This document shows positions 8,006 to 16,881 of a DNA stretch of 64,000 nucleotides, piece by piece. The DNA is taken from positions 186,001 through 250,000 of the forward strand of contig NZ_BSRQ01000012.1 in the NCBI RefSeq assembly GCF_030268685.1, in the 5' to 3' direction. The translations under genes and the position numbers were made by a program. Each line of letters opens with the position of its first letter. The first letter of the stretch is position 1. The notes under the pieces are model-generated. The model made no database searches. It saw only the letters and a program-made list of their open reading frames with translations, and was not told the origin of the DNA. This DNA comes from Microtetraspora sp. NBRC 13810. Lineage in GTDB: Bacteria > Actinomycetota > Actinomycetes > Streptosporangiales > Streptosporangiaceae.

Positions 8006-8116
8006 GCCGAAGCACCCGAGGCGAAGCACCCGCCGCCGAAGCACCCGAGGCGAAGCACCCGCCGCCGAAGCACCCGAGGTGAAACACCCGCCGCCGAAGC
8101 ACCCAAGGTGAAACAC
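8006..8116. repeat. 29-bp tandem repeat, four copies, upstream of the rhomboid gene
   Basis: The copies begin at 8006, 8035, 8064 and 8093; the first two are identical, the third has two substitutions, and the fourth is partial and diverged. Each copy contains two CGAAGCACCC-like sub-repeats. A 29-bp period is not a multiple of three, so it is not a coding repeat. No spacers are present, so it is not a CRISPR array. Confidence 0.9.
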
Positions 8117-8248
8117 AGAGGGAAGCGCCGCCGCGAGCCCTCCCGCGCCGTGAGTCGCCGCGCCGCCGGCGCCACGGACACGCGCGAACCTGAATAGGCT
8201 GGCAGCGTCTGCGTCCAAGCGCACGGTCGAAAGGGCCACGAGCACGCG

Positions 8249-9142
8249 ATGAGCACTCAGCCACCCATCCCCCCCACGCGGCCCGGCGAGCCCGGCGCCG
8301 GGGCGGTGCCCACGTGCTACCGCCACCCGGAGCGCGAGACCTACGTCCGCTGCCAGCGGTGCGAGCGCCCGATCTGCCCCGACTGCATGCGCGAGGCCGC
8401 CGTCGGCCACCAGTGCGTCGAGTGCGTCCGCGACGGCAGCAGGACCGTACGGCAGGCGCAGGCCGTCTTCGGCGGCCGGGCGGTCACCGCCCCGAGGGTC
8501 ACCTGGACCCTGCTCGTGCTCAACGTGCTCGCCTACGTCGGCGAGATCCTCAATCCCAACTACGTCGTCGGCAACTTCGGGATGCACTCGCTGGCGGTCG
8601 GCGAGTTCGGCCAGTACTGGCGGCTGATCACCGGCGCGTTCCTGCACGCGCCGCCCAGCGACGGCAGCTTCGGGGTCACCCACATCCTGTTCAACATGTG
8701 GGCGCTCTTCGCCGTCGGCCCTGAGCTGGAGCGCCGGCTCGGGCATGTCCGCTTCACGGCGCTGTACCTGCTCTCCGCGCTCGGCGGGTCCGTGGCGGTG
8801 TACCTGCTCGCCTTCGGCGGCGTCGGAGCCTCCGGGGCCATCTACGGCCTCTTCGGGGCGCTCTTCGTGGTGAGCAGGCGGCTGGGCTACGACCCGCGCG
8901 GCGTGCTGTGGCTGATCGGCATCAACGTGGTCATCACGTTCGTCGTGCCGGGCATCAGCTGGCAGGCGCACCTCGGCGGGCTCGTCGTGGGCGGCATTGT
9001 GGCAGCGGCGTTCGCCTACGCACCGGTGAAGAACCGGGTCGTCTTCCAGGCGACCGCCGCCACGGTGATCCTCGCCGTGCTCCTGCTGACGGTGCTGTTC
9101 TTCCCGCCGTTCGCGGTCTACGCGGCCAACGGGATCTTCTGA
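8249..9142 (+). CDS. Rhomboid-family intramembrane serine protease with N-terminal zinc-binding domain
   Basis: A 297-residue polytopic protease that cleaves transmembrane helices within the membrane. Residues 22-60 form a B-box-like zinc domain (CYRHPERETYVRCQRCERPIC, then CMRE and HQCVEC). The rhomboid core follows, with HILFNM (H145, N149), the GASGAIYG serine box (S195) and QAHLGG with the catalytic H241. About six or seven membrane helices are visible. A likely -10 box (TAGGCT) lies near 8194, and AAAGGG occurs about 20 nt before the ATG. Substrates are unknown. Confidence 0.9.
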   Translation: MSTQPPIPPTRPGEPGAGAVPTCYRHPERETYVRCQRCERPICPDCMREAAVGHQCVECVRDGSRTVRQAQAVFGGRAVTAPRVTWTLLVLNVLAYVGEILNPNYVVGNFGMHSLAVGEFGQYWRLITGAFLHAPPSDGSFGVTHILFNMWALFAVGPELERRLGHVRFTALYLLSALGGSVAVYLLAFGGVGASGAIYGLFGALFVVSRRLGYDPRGVLWLIGINVVITFVVPGISWQAHLGGLVVGGIVAAAFAYAPVKNRVVFQATAATVILAVLLLTVLFFPPFAVYAANGIF

Positions 9143-9195
9143 TCGGACCGCTCGGTCAGGGCTTCCCCAGGGTGTGGATATTCCTGTGGAAACTT

Positions 9196-9441
9196 CTAAC
9201 GCCAGCGGGTGGACAACACCACACCGAAGATGATGAAAACGAACCCGATCAGCAGGTTCCAGTTGGTCAGGGAGCCGATGAAGGGTGCCTCGGGCGCGAC
9301 GTAGTAGATCGCGATCCACAGGATGCCGATGATCCAGGACACGACCATCGTCGGCGCGAGCCAGCGCGGGCTGACCTTGACCTGCTGGGTCTTCTGCGGC
9401 GGGGTGTAAACCGCCTTCTTGCGAACTTTGGACTTGGGCAC
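9196..9441 (-). CDS. crgA: Cell division protein CrgA
   Basis: An 81-residue protein with a basic N-terminal tail (MPKSKVRKKAVYTPP) and two transmembrane helices (about residues 29-49 and 61-79) joined by a short loop, ending TRWR. This is the full length and arrangement of CrgA, an actinobacterial septation protein that contacts FtsZ, FtsI and other divisome proteins and coordinates septation in sporulating hyphae. It is transcribed away from pabA. The neighbourhood ppiA-crgA-pabA-pknB supports the call. Confidence 0.95.
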   Translation of the reverse strand: MPKSKVRKKAVYTPPQKTQQVKVSPRWLAPTMVVSWIIGILWIAIYYVAPEAPFIGSLTNWNLLIGFVFIIFGVVLSTRWR

Positions 9442-9659
9442 GGGGTGACTCCTGGTGAACGCCTGAGGGATCCGGATCGCCCCCGAGGCTCTGTCATTAG
9501 CGTAGTCGCCGGTGAGCGAGGACCGAAGTTACCAGTCAGCGTAGCGTGGTCACGACGGTCAGGCACAGAGGCGTGATCCCCGGGCATGGTCACCGGGCGG
9601 GTCGGTTCCACTGCCGGCGGCCTCTTATCCTGAGATGTCGTCCCTCCCGGAGTGAGCCC

Positions 9660-10232
9660 ATGACCCGAGTGCTGGTCATCGACAACCACGACAGCTTCGT
9701 CCACACCATCGTGCACTACCTGCGCATGCTGGGGGCCGACTGCGACGTGCGGTCCCGCGACCAGGTGACCGTCGGCGACGCCGCGCGTGCCGACGGAGTG
9801 CTGGTCAGCCCCGGTCCCGGTACGCCGGAGGACGCCGGGGTGAGCGTGCCGGTGGTGCTGGAGTGCGAGCGGGCGCGGGTGCCGCTGCTCGGCGTCTGCC
9901 TCGGCCACCAGGCCATCGCCGTCGCCTACGGCGCCACCGTGGGCCGGGCCGCCGAGCTCATGCACGGCCGGACGAGCGCGATCGCGCACGACGGCAAGGG
10001 CGTCTTCGCGGAGTTGCCCTCGCCGGTCACCATGACGCGTTACCACTCGCTCGCCGTGCGCGCCGGGACGTTGCCGGACGTGCTGGAGGTCACCGCGACC
10101 TCGGCGGACGGCGAGATCATGGGCCTGCGGCACCGGGCGGCGGACATCGAGGGCGTGCAGTTCCACCCCGAATCCGTCCTGTCCGAGCACGGCCATCGGC
10201 TCTTCGGAAACTGGCTCGCAAAAATTCTGTAA
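9660..10232 (+). CDS. pabA: Glutamine amidotransferase, aminodeoxychorismate/anthranilate synthase component II
   Basis: A 190-residue class I glutamine amidotransferase that releases ammonia from glutamine for a chorismate-using partner (folate or tryptophan synthesis). Catalytic residues are C80 in GVCLGHQAIA, and H169 and E171 in FHPES; the oxyanion loop SPGPGTPEDAG is at 50-60. The ATG is preceded by GGAG. The equivalent gene beside pknB in mycobacteria is called trpG or pabA, and the amphibolic role cannot be resolved from sequence. No component I gene is in the window. Confidence 0.88.
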   Translation: MTRVLVIDNHDSFVHTIVHYLRMLGADCDVRSRDQVTVGDAARADGVLVSPGPGTPEDAGVSVPVVLECERARVPLLGVCLGHQAIAVAYGATVGRAAELMHGRTSAIAHDGKGVFAELPSPVTMTRYHSLAVRAGTLPDVLEVTATSADGEIMGLRHRAADIEGVQFHPESVLSEHGHRLFGNWLAKIL

Positions 10233-10259
10233 CACACGGGCCGGTCCGAACGACTACCG

Positions 10260-10304
10260 AGTGAGGGCCCCCGCCGTTGCCCCCGAGCGGCGGGGGCCCT
10301 CACT
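10260..10304. terminator. Hairpin terminator of pabA
   Basis: A perfect 17-bp inverted repeat (AGTGAGGGCCCCCGCCG and its complement) with an 11-nt loop, 28 nt after the pabA stop. Confidence 0.85.
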
Positions 10305-10397
10305 ATTTGCCGCCCCGCCCGGTTGATCGGCTTTCCCGGCCCCGCCCCGGACGATGGGCTTTCCGCACACCACCCCGGATGATCGCGCCACGAACGA

Positions 10398-10433
10398 CGG
10401 CGACCGGCCCCCGGTGGAGGGGGCCGGTCGCCG
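10398..10433. terminator. Hairpin terminator of the pkn operon
   Basis: A perfect 15-bp stem (CGGCGACCGGCCCCC and its complement) with a 6-nt loop, extended outward by pairing around a one-base bulge. It lies just beyond the pknB stop on the minus strand. Confidence 0.8.
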
Positions 10434-10448
10434 TTCGTTCGCCGATCG

Positions 10449-12371
10449 TTACTCGAAGCCGTCGCCCGGCGGGGTGTCCACGCCACCGCCGCCCAGGCCG
10501 AAGTCGCCGTCTTCGTTGTCGCCGCCGCCGCCGTCGTTGCCGAAGGGCGGCTGCTCCTCGTTCGGGAAACCGTCCGTCGGCTGGTCGGTCGGGTAGTCGG
10601 TCGGCTGGTCGGTCGGCTGGCTGGTGTCCGGGCCGGTGGACACGACGATGGTGACCGTGGTGCCGGGGCTGAGCCTGGTGCCCGCCGCCGGGCTCATGGT
10701 GATCACGGTGTCCGCGGGCACGCTGTCGCTGGCTTGGCTGTCCCGCCTGACCTTGAAGCCCGCGTCCTTCAGGGCCGCCTCCGCGTCGCTGCTCGTCAAG
10801 CCGGCGACCTCCGGCAGGGCGGCGCGCTCCGCCGGGACGAAGATGCGGACCGTGGAGCCCTTGGGAGCCTTCTCACCGGCCTTCGGGTCGGTCTGGTAGA
10901 CCTGGTCCGGGGTGCGGCCGACCGGGCGGGTCATCAGCGACACCTCGAACCCGGCCTCCTTCAGCGCCGAGGTGGCGTCTTCGGCGGACTGCCCGACGAC
11001 GCTCGGCACCTCGACCTGCTCCACACCCCGGGAGACCTTCAGCGTGACCTTGGTCTGCTTGTCGACCTGGGTGCCGGCGGGCGGGTCGGTGTCGATCACC
11101 GTGCCCTTGTCGTACTCGTCGCTGTACTCCTGGACGCGCACCACCTGCAACCCCAGGTCGGTGAGCGCCTTGGTGGCCGCCTCCTCCTCCTGGGAGGCCA
11201 GCGACGGGACGGCGACCTGCTGCTCGGCCGGGGTGTCGCCGGAGGAGAGGAAGCCGTAGCCCACGCCGATGAACGCGCCGATGATCAGCAGCGGGACCAG
11301 GATCCACGCCGCGGTCTTGGCCGCGCTGGAGCCGCCGGAGGCGGCGCGCCGCCGCCCGCCGCCGGTCCTGGGGCCGCCGCCGGTGTCGTCCGGGCCGTAC
11401 TCGTAGTCCTGGATCGCGCCGGAGCGCTGCGTCATCGGCCCGCCCTGGCCACCGGGGTGGACCATGGTGCGGGTGGCGTTGCCGTACTGGTTGCTCGCCG
11501 CCATCGTCTGGGCGTCGACCGGCATGCCGGACATGGCGCGCTGGATGTCGGCGCGCATCTCGGCGGCGCTCTGGTACCGGTGGGCCGGGTCCTTGGCCAT
11601 CGCCTTGAGCACGACCGCGTCGGCCCACTGCGGGATCTCGCGGTCGATCTGGGACGGCGGGATCGGGTCCTCGCGGACGTGCTGGTAGGCGATCGCCACC
11701 GGGGAGTCGCCGGTGAACGGCGGCTGCCCGGTGAGCAACTCGTACAGCACGCAGCCGGTGGAGTAGATGTCGCTGCGCGCGTCGACCCGCTCGCCCCTCG
11801 CCTGCTCCGGCGAGAGGTACTGGGCGGTGCCGATGACCTGGGCCGTCTGCGTCATCGTGGCCGCGGAGTCGGCCATGGCGCGGGCGATGCCGAAGTCCAT
11901 GACCTTGACGTCGCCGGCCAGGGTGAGCATGACGTTGGCCGGTTTGATGTCGCGGTGCACGATGCCGCCGCGGTGGCTGTAGTCCAGCGCCCGCAGGATG
12001 CCGTCGACCAGCTCCGCCGCGCGCTCGGGCAGCAACCGGTGGTCGGCCCGCAGGATGTCGCGAAGCGTCCGCCCGTCCACGTACTCCATCACGATGTACG
12101 GGACCGGCGTGTTGTCCATCGTGTCCTCGCCGGTGTCGTACACGGCGATGATCGACGGATGGTTCAGGGACGCAGCGGACTGCGCCTCCCGGCGGAACCG
12201 CGCCTGGAAGGTGTGATCCCTGGCAAGGTCGGAGCGAAGGGTCTTGATCGCGACTATGCGGTCCAGTCGGATGTCCCTGGCGCGATACACCTCGGCCATG
12301 CCACCGCGCCCGACGACCCCGTCGAGCTCATAGCGACCACCGAGTAGCCGAGGCTGAGTCATTTCCTGCAC
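10449..12371 (-). CDS. pknB: Transmembrane Ser/Thr protein kinase PknB with three PASTA domains
   Basis: A 640-residue kinase. The catalytic domain (about residues 13-280) has the glycine loop GRGGMAEVY, K43, HRDIKPAN with D141, DFG at 159-161 and a Thr-rich activation loop (TMTQTAQ). One transmembrane helix spans 354-374. Three extracellular PASTA repeats follow (about 385-453, 454-520 and 521-585), which in this family bind muropeptides or lipid II. A PTD-rich and Gly/Asp-rich tail ends the protein; M. tuberculosis PknB has four PASTA units and no such tail. PknB tunes peptidoglycan synthesis and division. The GTG at 12371 or the ATG three codons on could be the start. Confidence 0.95.
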   Translation of the reverse strand: MQEMTQPRLLGGRYELDGVVGRGGMAEVYRARDIRLDRIVAIKTLRSDLARDHTFQARFRREAQSAASLNHPSIIAVYDTGEDTMDNTPVPYIVMEYVDGRTLRDILRADHRLLPERAAELVDGILRALDYSHRGGIVHRDIKPANVMLTLAGDVKVMDFGIARAMADSAATMTQTAQVIGTAQYLSPEQARGERVDARSDIYSTGCVLYELLTGQPPFTGDSPVAIAYQHVREDPIPPSQIDREIPQWADAVVLKAMAKDPAHRYQSAAEMRADIQRAMSGMPVDAQTMAASNQYGNATRTMVHPGGQGGPMTQRSGAIQDYEYGPDDTGGGPRTGGGRRRAASGGSSAAKTAAWILVPLLIIGAFIGVGYGFLSSGDTPAEQQVAVPSLASQEEEAATKALTDLGLQVVRVQEYSDEYDKGTVIDTDPPAGTQVDKQTKVTLKVSRGVEQVEVPSVVGQSAEDATSALKEAGFEVSLMTRPVGRTPDQVYQTDPKAGEKAPKGSTVRIFVPAERAALPEVAGLTSSDAEAALKDAGFKVRRDSQASDSVPADTVITMSPAAGTRLSPGTTVTIVVSTGPDTSQPTDQPTDYPTDQPTDGFPNEEQPPFGNDGGGGDNEDGDFGLGGGGVDTPPGDGFE

Positions 12372-12444
12372 TGTCCCTTACCGTTCATCTTGGGTGCCGG
12401 CGAACGCTTGGGCCACCGGTGTCCATCATCAACCCCGCGCCGCA

Positions 12445-14031
12445 TCACGTCTCCCCAATCGGCGGGTTTGTTACACCTGGGTCAGGAGTGTGGCCTGGTG
12501 TCATGGTCGGCGTGGGGGTGGGCGTTGGGGTCGGGGTCAAGGTCGGGGTGGGGGTCGGCGGTGGCGCCGGCTTCCGGGTGGGCGTGGAAACCGACCTGCT
12601 TACCGTAGCCGAACGCGACGGGGACGGTCGCGTCGACTTGACGGGTGGAACGGTCGTGCGGGTCTTGCTCGGCTTGGCTTTGGGCGGGCGCGGCTGGGCC
12701 GGCCTGCTGACACGTTGCTGGGTGGGCTCCTGGACGCCGCCGCCGGCCGGCTCCTCCGGCATCTTGGCCGTGGAGAACGCCAGGGCGCCCAGCCCGAAGA
12801 CGGCGGCGCAGCCCGCCGCCGCCACCAGCGCGCCGGCCCTGCCGCGCCCGCGCGGGCGGCCGTGCCGGCCCCGGGGGAGCTGGTCGGCGGGCAGGCCGGG
12901 GATCCGGGCCGGGTCGTAGAGTCCGGGCTCGCCCGGCCGTCCCCGGGGACGGCCCACGAGCCGCGTCACCTCGGGATCGGCCGCCGGGCCGTGCCCGGAG
13001 TCGTACGCCGGGTCGTACCCCGAGTCGCGTCCCGAGTCGTGTCCCCGGGCGTCGTACCCCGGGTCGTGTCCCGGGGCGTCGTACCCCGGGTCGTGTCCCG
13101 GGGCGTCGTGCCGCTCGGGCGCGGGGCGGGGCGCCGGGGTGGCCGGGCCGGGGGCGGGGATGATGTGCCGGCCCGACGGGTCGGTCAGGTTGCTCAGGTC
13201 CACCGCGCCCGCGGTGGCGAGCGCCTCGCGCAGCACGTAGGCCCGGTCGGCGAGCTCGCGGGCGCTGCCCGGCCGGCTGCCGGGGTCCTTGGCCAGCGTG
13301 GCCATCACCAGCGCGCGCACCGGCGCGGGGACGCCCTCGGGCAGCGGCGGGGGCGGCTCGTTGAGATGCTGGAGCGCCAGCGTCACCTGGTTGTCGGCGG
13401 TGAACGGCGGCTGCCCGGCGATGCACTCGTAGGCGACGACGCCGAGGGAGTAGATGTCGGTGGCGGGCGTCAGCGGGTAGCCGGACGCCTGCTCGGGGCT
13501 GACGTACTGCGCGGTGCCGAGCACGGTGCCGGTCGCGGTGACCCGGGCCGCCTCCAGCGCCCGCGCGATGCCGAAGTCGGTGATCTTGATCACACCGGCC
13601 TGGGTGACCAGCAGGTTGCCCGGCTTGATGTCCCGGTGGATGATCCCCGAGGCGTGCGCGACGTGCAGACCGGCGGCGGCCTGGTGCAACACGTCGAGGG
13701 CGACCTCCGGGCTCAGCCGCGGATTGCGGGCCAGGATCGCCGACAGCGGCTCGCCCGGCACCAGCTCCATGACGAGATAGGCGACGTTGTCGTGCTCGCC
13801 GTAGTCGTACACCTGGGCGATGCCCGGATCGGCCAGGCCGGCCGCGATCCTCGCCTCGGTCCTGAACCGCTCGCGGAAGGCCGGGTCGGCGGCCACGTGC
13901 TGCCGCAGCAGCTTGACCGCCACCTCACGGCCGAGCAGTCCGTCCCTGGCTCGCCAGACCTCGCCCATCCCCCCGGTCGCGATGCGCGCGACCAGGTGGT
14001 AGCGGTTGCCGAGCAGGGGACCGGAGGTCAT
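12445..14031 (-). CDS. pknA: Ser/Thr protein kinase PknA
   Basis: A 528-residue kinase: catalytic domain (about 10-270) with glycine loop ATGGMGEVW, K40, HRDIKPGN (D134) and DFG (D152). A juxtamembrane segment holds imperfect repeats of PGHDPGYDA type (about residues 345-385), then a basic stretch, one transmembrane helix (about 405-425) and a Pro/Thr/Ser-rich exterior ending in TPTPT repeats (about 495-515). It lacks PASTA domains, as PknA does. The ATG overlaps the pbpA stop (ATGA). PknA and PknB phosphorylate division and wall enzymes, opposed by PstP. The repeats are likely to vary between strains. Confidence 0.92.
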   Translation of the reverse strand: MTSGPLLGNRYHLVARIATGGMGEVWRARDGLLGREVAVKLLRQHVAADPAFRERFRTEARIAAGLADPGIAQVYDYGEHDNVAYLVMELVPGEPLSAILARNPRLSPEVALDVLHQAAAGLHVAHASGIIHRDIKPGNLLVTQAGVIKITDFGIARALEAARVTATGTVLGTAQYVSPEQASGYPLTPATDIYSLGVVAYECIAGQPPFTADNQVTLALQHLNEPPPPLPEGVPAPVRALVMATLAKDPGSRPGSARELADRAYVLREALATAGAVDLSNLTDPSGRHIIPAPGPATPAPRPAPERHDAPGHDPGYDAPGHDPGYDARGHDSGRDSGYDPAYDSGHGPAADPEVTRLVGRPRGRPGEPGLYDPARIPGLPADQLPRGRHGRPRGRGRAGALVAAAGCAAVFGLGALAFSTAKMPEEPAGGGVQEPTQQRVSRPAQPRPPKAKPSKTRTTVPPVKSTRPSPSRSATVSRSVSTPTRKPAPPPTPTPTLTPTPTPTPTPTMTPGHTPDPGVTNPPIGET

Positions 14032-15485
14032 CTCAGCACCGCCTCCATGACGGCCTTCGCGATCGGCGCGGCGGTGTGGCCGCCGGAGGCGTCGGTGCCC
14101 GCGCTGCCGGACTCGACGATGACCGCGACCGCGATCTTGGGCGCTTCGGCGGGGGCGAAGGAGATGAACCACGCGTGCGGGGGACGGCCGTCGGCCGTCT
14201 CGGCGGTGCCGGTCTTGCCTCCGACGTCGATGCCGCTGATCTGCGCGGCGGTGGCGGTGCCGTTCTGCACGACGCTGACCATCATGTCTCGCAGCTTCCG
14301 GGAGGTGTCCTCACTGATCGCCTCGGACAGCTCCTCCGGATCGGCGGTCTCGATCTGCCCGTTCTCAGAGTCTACGATCTTGTTGACCAGGTAGGGCTTC
14401 ATCACCACGCCGTTGTTCGCGATCCCGGCGGCGATCATCGCCATCTGGAGCGGCGTGGTGCGGTTGCTGCGCTGGCCGATCGACGCCTGGGCGAGGGCCG
14501 CCTGGTCCTCCTGCTCGCCGAAGTTGCTCTGGGCCACGCTCATCGGCACCTGGAGCGGATCCCCGCCGACGCCGAACTTCGCGGCCTGTTCCTGCATCTT
14601 GTCGTAGCCGAGATCCATGCCGATCTTGCCGAACGGCGTGTTGCAGGACCGCTCCAGCGCGTACACCAGCGGCACCCGGCCGGTGCCGCATGCCGCGCCG
14701 CCGGAGTTGGGCAGGTCGTCGGTGGTGTTGGGCAGGTCGAGCCGCTGGGGTGCGTCGACGACGGTCTGCCCGTCCCTGCTGCTGTCGTCCTCCAGGAACG
14801 CGGCGGCGGTGACGACCTTGAAGGTCGAGCCGGGGGGATAGGTCTGGTTGAGCGCCCGGTTGAGCAGCGGCTGGTTCTCGTCCTTCTCCAGCTTGGCGGC
14901 CTCGCCGAACGCGTCGCCCTTGTTCGGCACGGACACCTTGTTGGGGTCGAAGGTCGGCAGCGACACCATGGCGAGGATCGCCCCGGTCGTCGGGTCGAGC
15001 GCCACCACCGCGCCGCGCTTGCCACTGGACCGCAGCGCGTTGTACGCGGCCTCCTGCGCCTCGGGCAGGATCGTCACCTCGACGCTGGCGCCCTTGGTCG
15101 CCTTGTTGGTGAACAGGTCGATCCCCCGGCGCAGCAGCAGCGAGGGACTGCTGCCGTCGAGCAGCGAGTCCTCGGAGCTCTCGATGGCCGACTCGCTCTC
15201 CGGGGAGAAGTAACCGGTCACCGGTGCGTAGATCGGACCCTTGGGGTATTTGCGCTGGAACCTGAACTCCGAGGTTCTGCCGGTGTCCACCGACTCGGCG
15301 AGCACCTGGTTGCCGGCGGTGATCCGGCCTCGGTCGATCGCGTAGCGCTCGTAGTAGTTGCGGATGTTGCGCGCGTCCGAACGCAGGCCCTCGGCCCGGA
15401 CGCCCTGCAGGATGTTGATGTTGACCATCAGGAGCCCGAACATCAGCAGGCAGGCGAGGGCGGTTCGCTTGATGGGACTGTTCAT
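14028..15485 (-). CDS. pbpA: Class B penicillin-binding protein (PbpA), transpeptidase
   Basis: A 485-residue D,D-transpeptidase cross-linking peptidoglycan. An N-terminal membrane anchor (about residues 7-28) is followed by the dimerisation domain and the catalytic domain with the three signature motifs: STFK (S220 nucleophile), SCN (280-282) and KTGT (424-427). Gene order rodA-pbpA, with a 4-nt overlap, indicates the class B PBP partner of the SEDS glycosyltransferase RodA, the elongation/sporulation wall synthase controlled by the downstream kinases. Confidence 0.95.
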   Translation of the reverse strand: MNSPIKRTALACLLMFGLLMVNINILQGVRAEGLRSDARNIRNYYERYAIDRGRITAGNQVLAESVDTGRTSEFRFQRKYPKGPIYAPVTGYFSPESESAIESSEDSLLDGSSPSLLLRRGIDLFTNKATKGASVEVTILPEAQEAAYNALRSSGKRGAVVALDPTTGAILAMVSLPTFDPNKVSVPNKGDAFGEAAKLEKDENQPLLNRALNQTYPPGSTFKVVTAAAFLEDDSSRDGQTVVDAPQRLDLPNTTDDLPNSGGAACGTGRVPLVYALERSCNTPFGKIGMDLGYDKMQEQAAKFGVGGDPLQVPMSVAQSNFGEQEDQAALAQASIGQRSNRTTPLQMAMIAAGIANNGVVMKPYLVNKIVDSENGQIETADPEELSEAISEDTSRKLRDMMVSVVQNGTATAAQISGIDVGGKTGTAETADGRPPHAWFISFAPAEAPKIAVAVIVESGSAGTDASGGHTAAPIAKAVMEAVLR

Positions 15486-16861
15486 CGCTGAAACACCTGC
15501 GTGAGTCCTTCGTCCTGGATGGCCTGGGGGGCCGGCCGTCTGGCCGCGTCCGACATGCGTACCAGCAGGGCGATAAGAATCCAGTTAGCCAGCAGGGCCG
15601 AGCCGCCCTGTGACATGAACGGCGTGACCAGGCCGGTCAGCGGGATCAGGTTGGTCACGCCGCCGACGATGATGAACACCTGCCAGGCGACGATGAACGA
15701 CAGCCCGCCCGCCAGTAGCTTGGAGAACGGGTCGCGAGCGGCGAGCGCGGTGCGCAGGCCGCGCTGCACGATCAGCGCGTAGACCATGAGCAGGGCCATC
15801 AGGCCGGTCAGGCCGAGTTCTTCGCCGGTGGCCGGAAAGATGAAGTCGGAGAACGACAGCGGGATCTCCCCAGGGCGGCCCTGGCCGAGGCCGGTGCCGA
15901 GGATGCCGCCGGAGGCGAGAGCCCACAGCCCCTGCATGAGCTGGGCGCTGCCGCCCACCTTGTCGAACAGCGCCGGGTCCTGCGGGTTGAGGTAGACCTC
16001 AAGGCGGTCCTGCACGTGGCCGAAGACCTGGCCGGCGAGGATGGCCCCGCCGACGAAGAGCAGGACGCCGATCAGCACCCACGAGGTGCGCTGCGTGGCG
16101 ATGTAGAGCATCGCGATGAATGTGCCGAAGAGCAGCAGCGAGGAGCCGAGGTCCTTCTGCAGGACCAGCACGCCGAGGCTGACCGCCCAGGTGATGAGCA
16201 CCGGGCCGAGGTCGCGAGCACGCGGCAGGTCGATGAAGAGCAGACGGCGCCCGGCCAGGGCCAGCACGTCCCTCTTGGCCACCAGGTATCCGGCGAAGAA
16301 GACGACCAGGGCGAGCTTCACGAACTCCGCGGGCTGGAGTGTGGCGAAGCCGAGGTCGATCCAGATCTGGGCGCCGTTGATCTCCTCGCCGATACCGGGG
16401 ACGAGCGGGGCGACCAGCAGGGCCAGGCCCACGAAACCGGCGGTGTAGGTCAGCCGCTGCAGCGCGCGATGGTCGCGCAGCACGATCAGCGTGACCGAGA
16501 ACATGACGATCCCGACCGCGGTCCACAGGAGCTGGGTGTTGACCGACGCTCCGGCGCCGCCCTTGCCCTCCTGGATGCGGTAGATCATGACCAGCCCGAT
16601 GCCGTTGACCAGCGTCACCAGCGGCAGGATCAGCGGATCGGCCCAGGGGGCGAACTTCGCGAGCACGAGGTAGGCGGCCAGGATGAGCCCGCCCAGGCCG
16701 AGGCCGTAGCCGAGCATCCCCGCGGGCACCTGGTTGGTCAGGGCCAGCCCGACGTTGGCGTAGGCGGCCATGACGATGACGACCGCGAAGGCGAGCATGC
16801 CCAGTTGTGCCATACGCCGTTTGGCCGGCATCTGAACCGGGCTGGACTCGACAGCGCTCAT
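15482..16861 (-). CDS. rodA: SEDS-family peptidoglycan polymerase RodA/FtsW
   Basis: A 459-residue polytopic membrane protein of the SEDS family, which polymerises lipid II glycan strands. Features include about 12 predicted helices, the block NGAQIWIDLGFATLQPAE, the LQKDLGSSLLLFG helix and loop, and the C-terminal FIFPATGEELGL and TPFMSQGGSAL motifs shared by RodA and FtsW. The ATG at 16861 gives the normal length; the open frame continues upstream only inside pstP. It overlaps pbpA by 4 nt and lies 20 nt downstream of pstP. Confidence 0.95.
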   Translation of the reverse strand: MSAVESSPVQMPAKRRMAQLGMLAFAVVIVMAAYANVGLALTNQVPAGMLGYGLGLGGLILAAYLVLAKFAPWADPLILPLVTLVNGIGLVMIYRIQEGKGGAGASVNTQLLWTAVGIVMFSVTLIVLRDHRALQRLTYTAGFVGLALLVAPLVPGIGEEINGAQIWIDLGFATLQPAEFVKLALVVFFAGYLVAKRDVLALAGRRLLFIDLPRARDLGPVLITWAVSLGVLVLQKDLGSSLLLFGTFIAMLYIATQRTSWVLIGVLLFVGGAILAGQVFGHVQDRLEVYLNPQDPALFDKVGGSAQLMQGLWALASGGILGTGLGQGRPGEIPLSFSDFIFPATGEELGLTGLMALLMVYALIVQRGLRTALAARDPFSKLLAGGLSFIVAWQVFIIVGGVTNLIPLTGLVTPFMSQGGSALLANWILIALLVRMSDAARRPAPQAIQDEGLTQVFQR

Positions 16862-16881
16862 ACTCTGTGTCCCGACGTCAC

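Noticed and set aside
8006-8116. CRISPR array
   Set aside because: Units abut without spacers, and no cas gene is present.
12394-14394. 666-codon plus-strand frame
   Set aside because: Antisense of pknA/pbpA with the amino-acid bias of shadow frames. Similar frames at 10734-12347, 16807-18357 and 47460-49316 were rejected for the same reason.
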